A stretch of 64,000 nt of DNA. Source: DASYQD01 sp036005845 (GTDB lineage Bacteria > Acidobacteriota > Thermoanaerobaculia > Multivoradales > JAIOJS01). The DNA is taken from positions 1 to 64,000 of the forward strand of contig DASYQD010000025.1 of NCBI GenBank assembly GCA_036005845.1, given 5' to 3'. The number at the start of each line of letters is the position of its first letter. Position 1 is the first letter of the stretch. Positions 37,936 to 47,563 of this stretch are shown here, piece after piece. The position numbers and the translations under genes are program-made. Below the pieces are notes generated by a model that was not told the DNA's origin, did no database searches, and was given only the letters and a program-made list of their open reading frames with translations.

Positions 37936-40593
37936 ATGAAGCCCGAGCGACCGATCCTGGGGCCGACGGTGCCGGAGGAGGTCGAGGAGGAGCTCCACTT
38001 CCACCTGGCGATGCGCGCGCGCGACCTGATGGATGAGGGGATGAGCGAGGAGCAGGCGCGGGCGGAGGCGCTGCGCCGCTTCGGCGATCTCTCCAACGTG
38101 CGTGCCGCCTGTCGGCGCTTGGGCGAGGAGCGCGAGCGCGACCGCCGCCGCGTCGAGCTGCTCGCCGAGCTGCGGCAGGACTTGATCTTCGGCTGGCGGC
38201 AGCTGCGCCGCTCGCCCGGCTTCACCGCCATCGCCACCATCACCCTGGCATTGGGCATCGGTGCCACGACCGCGGTGTTCGGGATCGTCGACGCGGTGCT
38301 GCTGCGGCCGCTGCCCTTCCCCGCCGCGGAGCGGTTGGTGGCGCCGCAGTCGCACAACCTCAAGACCGGCGAGAGCTCGACGATCACTTACGCTGACTAC
38401 CGGGACTGGCGCACGGCGGGAGTGTTCGCGGACGTCGCCGCCTACTGGGAGATCCACGTCAACGTCGGCGGCGGCGAACGGCCCGAGCGGCTGAAGGCGG
38501 TGCAGGCGACGGACGGCTTCCTCTCCACCCTCGGCGTGGCGCCGACGCTCGGCCGGCGGCTGCGGCCGGAGGAGCACCTCGCCGGCTCGCCGCGCCGGGC
38601 GCTGATCTCGTACCGCCTGTGGCAGAGCCACTTCGGCGGTGATCGCAACGTCGTCGGCAAGAGCATCCGCGTCACCGGCGTGCCGGTCGAGGTCGTCGGC
38701 GTGGTGCCGCAGGGGCTCGAGTTCCCGGCCGGCACCGACCTCTGGCTGCCGCTCAAGATCCAACCGGAGGACGCGGCGGACTTCGCGCGGCGCTCCAACT
38801 ACGTGTTCCTCGGCATCGCCCGGTTGCGCCCCGACCGCACGCTGCAGCAGACCAACGCCGAGATGGGCGTGCTGGCCGAGCGAGCCGTGCGCGAAGACCC
38901 CGGCGCGCGGCAAGGCGTCACCATGATCGCGACGCCGCTCGCCCGCTGGCTCGTCGGCCGGACCCTGCCGCGGACGCTCTGGCTGCTGCTCGGCGCCTCG
39001 GCGCTGGTGCTGCTCATCGGCTGCGTCAACGTCACCAACCTGCTGCTGGCGCGGGCGGCGGCGCGGCGGCGCGAGCTCGGCGTGCGCGCCGCGCTGGGCG
39101 CCGGACGCGCGCGGCTGCTGCGGCAGCTCCTGGCGGAGAGCCTGGTGCTGGGCGGCGCCGGTGGTCTGCTCGGCGTGGCGATCGCCGCCGCCGGCACGCG
39201 GGCGCTGGTCGCCGCCGCGCCGGCCGACGTGCCGCGGCTCGACTCGGTGCAGCTCAACCTGCCGGTGCTCGGCTTCGCGCTGCTCGTCGCGCTCGTTGCC
39301 ACCGCGGTGTTCAGCATGGCGCCGGCGATGCGCGGCGCCGGCGAGAGCGGCGGCGGGTTGCTTGCCGGCGTCGCCGGGCGGGCGACGATCGGCGGCCGGC
39401 GCCGGCAACGGCGGCTGCTCGTCGCCGCCGAGCTGGCGCTAGCGCTGCTGCTGTTGCTCGGCTCGACGCTGCTGCTGCGCAGCCTGCTCGAGCTGCGCCG
39501 CACCGATCCCGGCTTCGCGCCGCACGGCATGTTGACGTTCGCGCTGTCGACGCAGGGCGAGCGCTACGACGCCGAGGGAGAAGTGGGGCGCACCTTCGCG
39601 ACACTCCTCGAGCGGCTGGACGCCGTACCAGGGGTGCGCAGCGCGGCGCTCCTGAGCTCGCTGCCGCTCGGCGGCGGCGGCTTCTACCTCGGACGGTCGT
39701 TCCTCACCGAAGGCGCGCCCGAGCCGCCGGCGGGACCCGACCAGCAGGCGCAGTGGGACGTGGTGTCGCCGGGGACCTTCGCCACGCTCGGCGTGCCGCT
39801 GGTGGGTGGCCGCGACTTCGGACCGGAGGACACGGCGAGCAGCCCGCCGGTGGCGATCGTCAACCGCGAGTTCGTGCGCCAGATGGCCGAGAAGTTCGGC
39901 AAGGGCGATCCGCTCGGCCGGCGCATCCGCTCGCATCGCGACGAGAACGTCTACCGCGAGATCGTCGGCGTCGTCGGCGACGTGCGCTTCTTCGGCGCCG
40001 ACGACGAGCTGCAGCCGGTCGTCTACGTGCCGCACGCGCAGAGCGCCTGGGGCTCGATGATGGTGGCGCTGCGCACCGAGGGCGACCCTGCGGCGGTGCT
40101 GCCGGCGGTGCGGCAGGCGGTCGCGTCCGTCGATCCCGAGCTGCCGCTCGACGAGGTGCAGACGATGGATGCCGTCTTCGCCCGCTCGGTGGCGCCACGC
40201 CGCTTCGTCGCCGGCCTGATCGGCGGCTTCGCGGCGATGGCCGTGCTGCTGGCGCTCGTCGGCGTCTACGGCGTGCTCGCCTACGAGGTGGGCCAGCGGC
40301 GGCGCGAGATCGGCGTGCGGATGGCGCTCGGCTCACGCCGCGGCGCCGTCGTCGGGCTCGTCGTGCGCGAGGCGGCGGCGCTGGTCGTCGCCGGCGTGGC
40401 GGTGGGGCTCGTCGCCGGGCTGCTGCTCTCCGGCCAGCTCGCGCCGCTGCTCTACGAGACGCGCGCCAAGGACCCGGCGACCTTCGCGCTGGTGCCCATC
40501 GCGCTGGCGGCAGTGGCGCTGCTCGCGGCGTGGGTGCCGGCGCGGCGCGCGTCGCGGGTCGAGCCGATCGTCGCGCTGCGGTTGGACGGCTAG
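37936..40593 (+). CDS. Large MacB/FtsX-type permease (acidobacterial duplicated orphan permease)
   Basis: 885 aa. An N-terminal soluble 'permease prefix' (EEVEEELHFHLAMRARDLMDEGMSEEQARAEALRRFG style) is followed by two repeats of membrane span, MacB periplasmic core and FtsX domain. The first unit has LGIGATTAVFGIVDAVLLRPLPF and an FtsX part with 'RRRELGVRAALGAGRARLLRQLL'; the second ends 'RRREIGVRMALGSRR'. No ATPase is encoded nearby, as usual for this family. Regulated presumably by the preceding PadR. Substrate unknown. Confidence 0.9.
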   Translation: MKPERPILGPTVPEEVEEELHFHLAMRARDLMDEGMSEEQARAEALRRFGDLSNVRAACRRLGEERERDRRRVELLAELRQDLIFGWRQLRRSPGFTAIATITLALGIGATTAVFGIVDAVLLRPLPFPAAERLVAPQSHNLKTGESSTITYADYRDWRTAGVFADVAAYWEIHVNVGGGERPERLKAVQATDGFLSTLGVAPTLGRRLRPEEHLAGSPRRALISYRLWQSHFGGDRNVVGKSIRVTGVPVEVVGVVPQGLEFPAGTDLWLPLKIQPEDAADFARRSNYVFLGIARLRPDRTLQQTNAEMGVLAERAVREDPGARQGVTMIATPLARWLVGRTLPRTLWLLLGASALVLLIGCVNVTNLLLARAAARRRELGVRAALGAGRARLLRQLLAESLVLGGAGGLLGVAIAAAGTRALVAAAPADVPRLDSVQLNLPVLGFALLVALVATAVFSMAPAMRGAGESGGGLLAGVAGRATIGGRRRQRRLLVAAELALALLLLLGSTLLLRSLLELRRTDPGFAPHGMLTFALSTQGERYDAEGEVGRTFATLLERLDAVPGVRSAALLSSLPLGGGGFYLGRSFLTEGAPEPPAGPDQQAQWDVVSPGTFATLGVPLVGGRDFGPEDTASSPPVAIVNREFVRQMAEKFGKGDPLGRRIRSHRDENVYREIVGVVGDVRFFGADDELQPVVYVPHAQSAWGSMMVALRTEGDPAAVLPAVRQAVASVDPELPLDEVQTMDAVFARSVAPRRFVAGLIGGFAAMAVLLALVGVYGVLAYEVGQRRREIGVRMALGSRRGAVVGLVVREAAALVVAGVAVGLVAGLLLSGQLAPLLYETRAKDPATFALVPIALAAVALLAAWVPARRASRVEPIVALRLDG

Positions 40594-40641
40594 GGCCGCA
40601 ATCGGCTCAATGCTTGGCGCCTAGCTTCTCCGGAGCTATAG

Positions 40642-40679
40642 CCATTGACACTACATGCCAATGGAATATAGTTGCCGCC
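40642..40679 (+). promoter_or_regulatory. PadR promoter with overlapping inverted repeat
   Basis: TTGACA (40645-40650) and TATAGT (40667-40672) are 16 bp apart. The inverted repeat CCATTG (40642-40647) / CAATGG (40659-40664) covers the -35 element, a likely operator for the PadR protein encoded next. Only seven bases separate the -10 box from the ATG, so transcription would start at or beside the start codon, implying a leaderless message. Confidence 0.7.
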
Positions 40680-41051
40680 ATGAGCACCCGCCGACCCTCC
40701 GCCGCCGAGATCGCCGCCCTGCTGCCGCTGCCGCTTGCCCACTTCCACATCCTCGTCGCCCTCGCCGGCGACGAGCTGCACGGGTACGCCATCCTGCAGG
40801 ACGTCGCCAGCCGCACCGGCGGCACCGTGCGGCTGGAGACCGGAACGCTCTACCGCTCGATCCAACGCCTGCTCGAAAACGGGCTGGTGGTGGAGAGCAG
40901 CGAGCGGCCCGACCCGGCGATCGACGACGAGCGCCGCCGCTATTACCGGACCACGCCGCTCGGCGTTGCCGTGGTGCGCGCCGAGGCGGCGCGGCTCGCC
41001 GCATTGGTCGACCTCGCCCGCGCCAAGGGTCTCACTCCGGAGGCGATCTGA
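40680..41051 (+). CDS. PadR-family transcriptional regulator
   Basis: 123 aa. PadR winged helix: 'FHILVALAGDELHGYAILQDVASRTGG', 'LETGTLYRSIQRLLENGLVVES' and 'ERRRYYRTTPLGVAVVRAEAARL'. The ATG at 40680 is dictated by the strong promoter just before it. Its stop and the permease ATG are one base apart, so the pair is tightly coupled. Related to but clearly distinct from the PadR at 37565-37927. Confidence 0.92.
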   Translation: MSTRRPSAAEIAALLPLPLAHFHILVALAGDELHGYAILQDVASRTGGTVRLETGTLYRSIQRLLENGLVVESSERPDPAIDDERRRYYRTTPLGVAVVRAEAARLAALVDLARAKGLTPEAI

Positions 41052-41052
41052 G

Positions 41053-43629
41053 ATGCGTCTCTACCGCGCCCTGCTGCATCTCTACCCCGCCTTCTACCGC
41101 GCCGAGTACGGCGACGAGCTGGTGCGCACCTTCGCCGTGCGGAGCCGCCGGGCAGGCGGCGGCGCCGGCCGCGCCGCGCTCTGGCTGCGCGAGCTGGTCG
41201 ACCTGCCGCGCAGCGCGTTCCTCGTCCACGGCGACGTGCTGCGCCAGGACCTCGCCTTCGCGCTGCGCGCGCTGCGGCGCTCGCCGGGCTTCGCGGCGAC
41301 CGCCATCCTGGTCGCGGCCCTCGGCATCGGCGCCAACACCGCGGTCTTCTCGCTCACCGACCAGGTGCTGCTGCGGCCGCTGCCCTATCCGTCGCCGGAG
41401 CGTCTGGTGCAGCTCTGGGAGACCGAGGAGGACGGCTGCTGCAACGAGGTCTCGCCGCCCAACTATCGCGACTGGAAGGAACGCAGCCACTCCTTCAGCG
41501 CGCTCTCGGCGTGGCACTGGCGCGACGGCAACCTCGTCGGCGCCGGAGCGCCGGTGCGACTCCATGGCGTCGCCGTCGGCGCCGAGCTGCTGCCGCTGGT
41601 GGGCGTGCGGCCGATCCGCGGGCGCTTGTTCTCGGCCGCCGACGAGCGCACCGGCGCGCCGGGGACGCTGGTGATCGGCCAGGGAACGTGGCAGCGCGTC
41701 TTCGGCGGCGACCCCGACGTCATCGGCCGCTCGGTGCGTTTCGACGACGAGGCCTTCACCGTCATCGGCGTGCTGCCCGACGGCTTCGCCTTCCCGACGC
41801 GCGAGGCCGAGTTCTGGGCGCCGATCCGGATGAACCCGGACGACCTCGCCGACCGCGACAACAACTTCTTCAAGGTCGTCGGCCGGCTCGCCCCGGGCGT
41901 GTCGCTCGCGGCCGCCGCCAAGGAGATGGATGCGATCGGCGCCCAGCTCGCGCACGAGTATCCCGACACCAACGACCGCTCGAGCGTCGCCGTGCAGCCG
42001 CTGCACACGGTGAACCGGCAGTCGCGCCTGCTCATCACCGCTCTCGTCGGCGCCTCCGGGTGCGTGCTGGTGATCGCCTGCATCAACCTCGCGACGCTGC
42101 TGCTCACCCGCGCCCTGGCGCGGCGCCGCGAGCTCGCGGTGCGCGCGGTGATGGGCGCTGGGCGCGAACGGGTCACCCGCCAGCTGCTCACCGAGGCGCT
42201 GGTGCTCACCGTGCTCGGCGGCGGTCTCGGCATCGCCTTCGCGGCGGCGCTCGGGCCGCTGCTCGCGCACCTGGTGCCGTCCGAGCTGCCCATCGTCGCC
42301 CACGGCGGCCTCGACGCGCGGCTGATCGGCTTCGCGCTGCTGGTCACCGTCGTCACCGGCGTCGCCTTCGGCGTTGTGCCGGCCCTGCGCGCGAGCGGCC
42401 GGCGGCTCGACGGCTTGCGCGAGCGCGGACCGCTGGGCGGCGGCCGCTCGGCCCTGCGCTCGTTCCTGGTGACGGCGCAGGTGGCAGGCTGCGTGGTCCT
42501 GCTCGTCGCCTGCGGCCTGCTGCTGCGCGCGCTTCTGCGCGTGCAGCAGGTCGATCCCGGCTTCCGCGGCGCCGGCGTGCTGGCGGTGCAGACGCCGTTG
42601 CCGCCGCAGCGCTACCAGACCGCGGCGCCGCGCGACGCCTTCTACTCGCGCGTGCTCGCCGAGGTACGTACCCTGCCCGGCGTGGCGGCGGCCGGCTACG
42701 TCACCTGGCTGCCGCTCGAGATGGGCGGCGGCATCCGGCCGGTCGAGGTCCCCGGCGAGGTCGCCGCCTCGCCGGCGCACCGGCCGCTCGCCAGCCTGCG
42801 CTTCGTCAGCCCCGGCTACCTCGACACCATGGGCATCCCGCTGCGCGCCGGCCGCGGCGTCGCCGCAGGCGACAACGCCACCGCGCGCAAGGTGGCGGTG
42901 GTCAGCGAGGCGTTCGTGCGTGAGCACTTTCCGAACGGCAGCGGCCTCGAACGCACCTTCAAGTTCGCCGGCGAGGACCGCACCATCGTCGGCGTCGTCG
43001 GCGAGGTGAAGATGCGCGGCCTCGAGCGCCGCAACGAGCCCCAGGTCTACCTGCCCTACAACCAGGGCATGGACAACGACACGTACTACGCGCCGCACGA
43101 GCTGGTGCTGCGCACGAGCGGCGACCCTTACGGCCAGCTATCGGCGGTGCGCGCCATCGTCAGGCGCGCCGATCCCGAGGTGCCGATCGGCAAGGTGCGC
43201 GAGGTCGACGAGGTGGTCTGGAACCAGACCGCCAGCCGCCGTACGCAGGTCTGGCTGCTCGGGGCTTACGCCGCGCTGGCGCTGCTGCTCGCCGGCATCG
43301 GCATTCACGGGCTGCTGTCGCTCGCGGTGTCGCAGCGGCAGTCCGAGCTCGGGCTGCGCCTCGCCATCGGCGCCAACCGGCGCGAGATCCTCGCGCTGGC
43401 GCTCGCCCATGGGCTGCGGGTGGCGGCCATCGGTGCCGGCGTCGGCCTGGTGCTCGCCTACGCCGCGGGGCGTTCGCTTGCCGGGGCGCTCGCCGGCATC
43501 GAGCCGGCGGATGCCGTCACCTTCGGCGTCGCGGTGGGAGCGGCGGTGCTGATGACGGTCTCGGGCACGCTGCTGCCGGCGCTGCGGGTGCTGCGCGTCG
43601 ACGCCGCCCGCGTGCTGCTGTCGGCCTAG
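41053..43629 (+). CDS. Large MacB/FtsX-type permease (acidobacterial duplicated orphan permease)
   Basis: 858 aa. A short N-terminal prefix of the 'LYRALLHLYPAFYRAEYGDELVRTF' type replaces the prefix of the permease at 37936-40593. Then come the same two units of MacB core and FtsX: 'LGIGANTAVFSLTDQVLLRPLPY', 'RRRELAVRAVMGAGRERVTRQLL' and the final 'RQSELGLRLAIGANRREIL'. Prefix class and sequence differ enough to exclude a recent tandem copy. No partner ATPase is in the window. Confidence 0.9.
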   Translation: MRLYRALLHLYPAFYRAEYGDELVRTFAVRSRRAGGGAGRAALWLRELVDLPRSAFLVHGDVLRQDLAFALRALRRSPGFAATAILVAALGIGANTAVFSLTDQVLLRPLPYPSPERLVQLWETEEDGCCNEVSPPNYRDWKERSHSFSALSAWHWRDGNLVGAGAPVRLHGVAVGAELLPLVGVRPIRGRLFSAADERTGAPGTLVIGQGTWQRVFGGDPDVIGRSVRFDDEAFTVIGVLPDGFAFPTREAEFWAPIRMNPDDLADRDNNFFKVVGRLAPGVSLAAAAKEMDAIGAQLAHEYPDTNDRSSVAVQPLHTVNRQSRLLITALVGASGCVLVIACINLATLLLTRALARRRELAVRAVMGAGRERVTRQLLTEALVLTVLGGGLGIAFAAALGPLLAHLVPSELPIVAHGGLDARLIGFALLVTVVTGVAFGVVPALRASGRRLDGLRERGPLGGGRSALRSFLVTAQVAGCVVLLVACGLLLRALLRVQQVDPGFRGAGVLAVQTPLPPQRYQTAAPRDAFYSRVLAEVRTLPGVAAAGYVTWLPLEMGGGIRPVEVPGEVAASPAHRPLASLRFVSPGYLDTMGIPLRAGRGVAAGDNATARKVAVVSEAFVREHFPNGSGLERTFKFAGEDRTIVGVVGEVKMRGLERRNEPQVYLPYNQGMDNDTYYAPHELVLRTSGDPYGQLSAVRAIVRRADPEVPIGKVREVDEVVWNQTASRRTQVWLLGAYAALALLLAGIGIHGLLSLAVSQRQSELGLRLAIGANRREILALALAHGLRVAAIGAGVGLVLAYAAGRSLAGALAGIEPADAVTFGVAVGAAVLMTVSGTLLPALRVLRVDAARVLLSA

Positions 43630-43650
43630 CGGTGCTGCTGCCGAGCGGTG

Positions 43651-44208
43651 TCAGTCGATCTGTCGCGCCAGCCCCGCTCGCATCGCCTCGTCGATGAGAC
43701 CGTCGAGGAAGCGCTCGAACACCGCTTCGGCGGCTTCCTGACGCGCGTCGAGCTGGCGTTCCTCCGCTTCGACGGCGCGCAGCCGCTGCTTGAGGTCGCG
43801 GCGTTGCGTCCGCAGCTCGGCCAGGCGTGCCTCGTCCCGATCCTCGCCGTCGTCGCCGCTGTCCTCGATGGCATCGATCTGGCGATCGAGGTCTTCTTCC
43901 TCGTCGTACACGGGACGGGCCCGGCGTTGGAACGCCTCGTACTCGTCGTTGACCGCCGTCACCGGCCGCAGCTCCTCGGCGGCGCGGTCGAGGATCGACG
44001 CGTCGCGGATCTCGTAGCGCCGCCCGCCGCGCTGCACCCAGAGCACCGGGCCGCGAAGGGACTTCTCGACGACCTCGAACGTCTGCAGGTCGAGGCTCGA
44101 GATCTGCGTGTCGGCATCGAGGCGGAGGATGTATCCGTCGCGCCTCTGCTTCGCGGCCGCCGGCACGGCGCAAAGGCACAGCATCGCAACCAGGGTCAGT
44201 CCCTTCAT
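43651..44208 (-). CDS. Secreted coiled-coil protein, unknown function
   Basis: 185 aa. The ATG at 44208 has a near-perfect GAGGAGGTG ribosome-binding site, and a signal peptide follows (LTLVAMLCLCAVPAAA). The first part of the mature protein is a small beta region (YILRLDADTQISSLDLQTFEVVEKS). The rest is highly charged helix rich in Glu, Asp and Arg, likely a coiled coil (RRDLKQRLRAVEAEERQLDARQ). Convergent with the permease and divergent from the cytochrome gene. No family recognised. Confidence 0.7.
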   Translation of the reverse strand: MKGLTLVAMLCLCAVPAAAKQRRDGYILRLDADTQISSLDLQTFEVVEKSLRGPVLWVQRGGRRYEIRDASILDRAAEELRPVTAVNDEYEAFQRRARPVYDEEEDLDRQIDAIEDSGDDGEDRDEARLAELRTQRRDLKQRLRAVEAEERQLDARQEAAEAVFERFLDGLIDEAMRAGLARQID

Positions 44209-44327
44209 GGTCACCTCCTCGAGGTTAGACGACGGGGAGGGCGTTCGGTTAGCAGATCCGCTGCGGCGGGTTACTGAGCAGAACCTCGCGCGGCCGATTT
44301 CGTATCTCGTCACAGGGAGGTCCCGCC

Positions 44328-45515
44328 ATGACGAACCGAGCCGTGTCGTCGATGATCGGTCTAGTGGTCTTGGCGTCGGCCGCGGCCCTGGTCGCGGTCG
44401 AACAAGGTTCCGCGGCGCCGTCTCCGCCGCCACCGAGCCCGGCCGCCTCCGTGGCCCCGGCGGCCAGCCATGGCGCCCGTGCCGGCGATGAGCACAAGAA
44501 CCTGCAGGTGCTGGGCGATATCTCGCCCTCCGACTTCAACGCCACGATGCACTTCATCCGCACCTCGCTCGGCACGACGTGCGACCACTGTCACGACGTC
44601 GCGCACTACGAAGCCGACACCAAGCCGGCCAAGGTCACCGCGCGCCGCCACATGCAGATGGTGATCGACGTCAACAGGAACGTGTTCGAAGGCCGCACGG
44701 TGGTGACCTGCAACAGCTGTCACCGCGGAGCGCTGCGGCCGGTGGCGATTCCCACTGTCGAGCAGGGACTGTTTCCCGATTCGACGCGCGGTCCCGTCGT
44801 CACACCGCAGGAACGGCCGACGCCGGCGCAGGTCCTCGATCGCTACATCGCCGCGGTCGGCGGCCGCGAGGCGCTGCTGGCGCTGAAGTCGCGAGCCGCG
44901 GAGGGCACCTGGGCCCACATGGCATTGACGACGGCAGCCGACGGCCGCCCGGCGGCGGTGAATCGAGGCAAGGTCGATCCGTTCACGGTGACCACGGTCG
45001 GGGCCGACGGCCTGCTGGTGACGAGGATGGGGTTCGACGGCACCACCGCGATCGCGGACCGCGCCGCCGGCAAGACGACGATCACCGTCGAAGGCAATCG
45101 AGCCGTGGCCCAGACCGGAGAGACGAAACAGGAGCTGGGGCCGATCTCGGTCGCCAGCCAGAAGTTGAACTTCGGCTTGGACCGCGAGCTGAAGCTGGCC
45201 GCCCACGCTGCCACGTTCACCGCGGAAGATCCCGTCGAGCTCGAAGGTCGCGCGATGAACGTCCTGACGCGGACGCTGCAGGGCGGCGTGCGCGAACGCT
45301 TCTACTTCGACGCCGCCGACGGTCTACTCCGGCGCCGCGAGCTCCTGCGACCGATGCTGCTCGGCGACGATCTCATCCAGGTGGACTACGACGACTTCCG
45401 CCCCATCGGCGGCGTGCGCGTGCCGTTCACCATCAAGACCTCGTACTTCGACGACAACCACTACGGCAACACCATCCGGTTCTCGTCGATCCGCCACAAC
45501 GCGCCGGGCGCCTGA
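44328..45515 (+). CDS. Secreted dihaem cytochrome, photosynthetic reaction-centre cytochrome-like
   Basis: 395 aa. Signal peptide, a Pro/Ala-rich linker, then a haem domain with CDHCH (85-89) and CNSCH (128-132). The pattern 'FNATMHFIRTSLGTTCDHCHDV' is shared with the small reaction-centre-type cytochromes that are abundant in Acidobacteria. The C-terminal half is a beta-rich domain of unknown role with a 'VDYDDFRPIGGVRVPFTIKTS' ending, often found on secreted proteins. The ATG has GGGAGGT upstream. Probably a periplasmic electron carrier or a haem sensor. Confidence 0.88.
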   Translation: MTNRAVSSMIGLVVLASAAALVAVEQGSAAPSPPPPSPAASVAPAASHGARAGDEHKNLQVLGDISPSDFNATMHFIRTSLGTTCDHCHDVAHYEADTKPAKVTARRHMQMVIDVNRNVFEGRTVVTCNSCHRGALRPVAIPTVEQGLFPDSTRGPVVTPQERPTPAQVLDRYIAAVGGREALLALKSRAAEGTWAHMALTTAADGRPAAVNRGKVDPFTVTTVGADGLLVTRMGFDGTTAIADRAAGKTTITVEGNRAVAQTGETKQELGPISVASQKLNFGLDRELKLAAHAATFTAEDPVELEGRAMNVLTRTLQGGVRERFYFDAADGLLRRRELLRPMLLGDDLIQVDYDDFRPIGGVRVPFTIKTSYFDDNHYGNTIRFSSIRHNAPGA

Positions 45516-45526
45516 AGCGAGCGGCG

Positions 45527-46300
45527 CTACCAGCGAACGAGGTCGGCGAGGAGGAGCGCCGCTGCCGCCGCGGCGAGCAGCTCGGGCCGTGAAGACTCCA
45601 GGTTGCGCCGCAACACCACGCGTCCCTTGCGGGCGAAGTCGACGGCCGCCAGCGGCGCGCCGGAGGAGGTGCGGAGCAGCAGGCCGCTGGCCGCCGGATC
45701 CTGCCAGCGGGAGGACCTCTCGAGCGCTGTCACCACGAAGCTGTCGCCGCCAGTGCCGGTGAGCTCGCCTTGGCCGTTGCTGACACTGAGCTCGAAGGCG
45801 CCGCCGACGGGAACGTGCAGCCGGCAGTGCAGATCGTGGTCGGGCACGGCCGCGAGTGCCTCGCGGGTGCGGCCCTCGCCAGTCGCGTACGCCCGCTCGT
45901 CGCAGTCGGCCAGCACCGCAGCCGCGCCGCCCTGCAGCGCGAAGGAGAAGGAGCGCTTGCTCTCGGCCTCCTGCGATTCGTTGGTGCCGTGGCGCGAGCT
46001 GCGCGAGCGGCTTGCCGTCCAGCTGGTGCGGAAGTCGTCGACGGAGTAGGGGGCGAAGACCAGCACCTTGTCGGTGCTGCGATTGGGGATCAGGAAGCTC
46101 TTCCGACGGCTCACCGGCAGCACGTCGCTGCCGAGCGCCAGCTCCGCGGGGACGACGGCAGTCGGCGCCGCGGTTGCGGCTCGCGCGGGTGCGGGCAGGG
46201 CCAGGGCGAACCCGAGCGCTGCCATTGCGAGCGGCGCCATCGAGGCGAGCGCCGCCGCCAAGTGGGTGCCGGCCTGCACGCTACGGCTCATGGGCGCCAT
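45527..46300 (-). CDS. Secreted protein of unknown function
   Basis: 257 aa. N-terminal signal-like region (LAAALASMAPLAMAALGFALALPAPARA), a variable middle with a Ser/Arg-rich stretch, two cysteines in the body (ADCDE, LHCRL) and a hydrophobic C-terminal segment rich in Ala/Leu (LLAAAAAALLLADLV). Nothing matches a family I recognise. Convergent with the cytochrome gene. Start ATG 46300, with an alternative ATG at 46291. Confidence 0.55.
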   Translation of the reverse strand: MAPMSRSVQAGTHLAAALASMAPLAMAALGFALALPAPARAATAAPTAVVPAELALGSDVLPVSRRKSFLIPNRSTDKVLVFAPYSVDDFRTSWTASRSRSSRHGTNESQEAESKRSFSFALQGGAAAVLADCDERAYATGEGRTREALAAVPDHDLHCRLHVPVGGAFELSVSNGQGELTGTGGDSFVVTALERSSRWQDPAASGLLLRTSSGAPLAAVDFARKGRVVLRRNLESSRPELLAAAAAALLLADLVRW

Positions 46301-46318
46301 CCTGACTCACTTTGCACG

Positions 46319-47563
46319 TCATTCGTAGTGCAGCAGCTCGCGCGCGCGGCGGGCGTCGCGGGCGACCTGCTCGGGGTCTTCGCCGACGAGGTAGACCTCC
46401 CAGGCGCGGCTGTCGAGGTCGATCGTCTGCGGCGCGCCGGTGCCGACGGGGCGGACGAAGCCGAGCTCGTGGAAGGTGGGCAGTCGCTGCACCTCGTCGA
46501 CGCCGCGCACGGCGCGGATGCGCGGCAGGGCCTGCGTCTGCACGCCGAGCACGACCTTGGCCTGCCAGCGGTCGTAGCGCGCGTAGTCGACGTCGCTGCG
46601 GCGGACCGGCAGCTCGCCGAGGTAGTGGCAGGCGGCGAGCTCGAGAAGGCTGCGGCCGTGGAGGCGGCTAGCGAGTACCGGCAGGTTCCCGCCGGCGAGG
46701 CGGGCGCCTATCTCGATGATGCACGGGCCCTGGGCGTCGATTTTCACTTCGAGGTGGATGGGCGCGCGGCGCAGGCCCATCGCCTCGACGACGCGCGAGG
46801 CGTAGTCGGCAAGCTGGCGGAAGCGCGGGTCGCTGGCGGCCACCGTCGTCGTCTCGAAGTAGAGGTTGTCGAAGCCGTGGCTCGGGCGGCGGTCGTAGAT
46901 CCAGACGTCGGTGGCCAGCAGGTCGCCGGCGCGGTCGACCTGGCCGTTGACGCAGTACTCGACGCCGCCGATGAACTCTTCGAGCAGCACCTCGCCGCTG
47001 CCGCTCTGCAGCACTTGTTGGCAGCGGCGCAGCAGGTCGTTCTCGTCGCGGGCGAAGAAGACGTGCTCGGAGCCGGCGCCGCCGGTGGGCTTGACGACGA
47101 TCGGCCAGCCGCCGACGCGGAGCTGGAAGGCGCGCGCCTCCGCCGCGTCGCGCACCACGGCGCTGGCATTGACGCGCACGTGGCCGGTGCGGCGCAGGTG
47201 CTCCTTCATCACCGCCTTGTTGCGGCAGCGCTCGATCACCTGCCGCGAGTTCCAGCCCAGCCCCAGCTCTTCGCCGAGCGCGGCGCCGAGCAGCACGCTC
47301 TCTTCGTCCCACGAAACGACGCCGCGCAGCTCCGGCCAGCGGGCGCGGATCTCGGCGGCGAGCGCCGCGAGGCTCGGCGAGCCGGGAGCGAGGTAGGTGT
47401 CGAGCACGTTGCTGCCCACCTGCTTGCTCCACTTCCCCTGCCACAGCGACAGCCGCGCGCGGCTGCTGAACACCGCCACCGCGCCCTGGTTGAGCTGCCG
47501 CGCCAGGAACGGCATCATCTCCGCCGGGTAGCGGCCGACGGGGTCGACGATCAGGTAGGCCAT
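46319..47563 (-). CDS. ATP-grasp enzyme, tandem paralogue A
   Basis: 414 aa. ATP-grasp fold: 'RNKAVMKEHLRRTGHVRVN', 'WPIVVKPTGGAGSEHVFFA', 'VLLEEFIGGVEYCVNGQV' and 'IHLEVKIDAQGPCIIEIGARLAGG'. The C-terminus contains a carboxylate-amine ligase-like domain ending in a charged tail. Paralogous to the neighbour at 47792-49051: same motifs in the same order, and both open 'Y-x-I-V-D-P'. Such enzymes often make peptide-like or amino-acid-conjugated metabolites. Substrate unknown. Confidence 0.85.
   Translation of the reverse strand: MAYLIVDPVGRYPAEMMPFLARQLNQGAVAVFSSRARLSLWQGKWSKQVGSNVLDTYLAPGSPSLAALAAEIRARWPELRGVVSWDEESVLLGAALGEELGLGWNSRQVIERCRNKAVMKEHLRRTGHVRVNASAVVRDAAEARAFQLRVGGWPIVVKPTGGAGSEHVFFARDENDLLRRCQQVLQSGSGEVLLEEFIGGVEYCVNGQVDRAGDLLATDVWIYDRRPSHGFDNLYFETTTVAASDPRFRQLADYASRVVEAMGLRRAPIHLEVKIDAQGPCIIEIGARLAGGNLPVLASRLHGRSLLELAACHYLGELPVRRSDVDYARYDRWQAKVVLGVQTQALPRIRAVRGVDEVQRLPTFHELGFVRPVGTGAPQTIDLDSRAWEVYLVGEDPEQVARDARRARELLHYE

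Noticed and set aside
37936..43629. The two permease genes as a recent tandem duplication
   Set aside because: Their N-terminal prefixes belong to different types and the sequences diverge throughout; each has its own distinct PadR.
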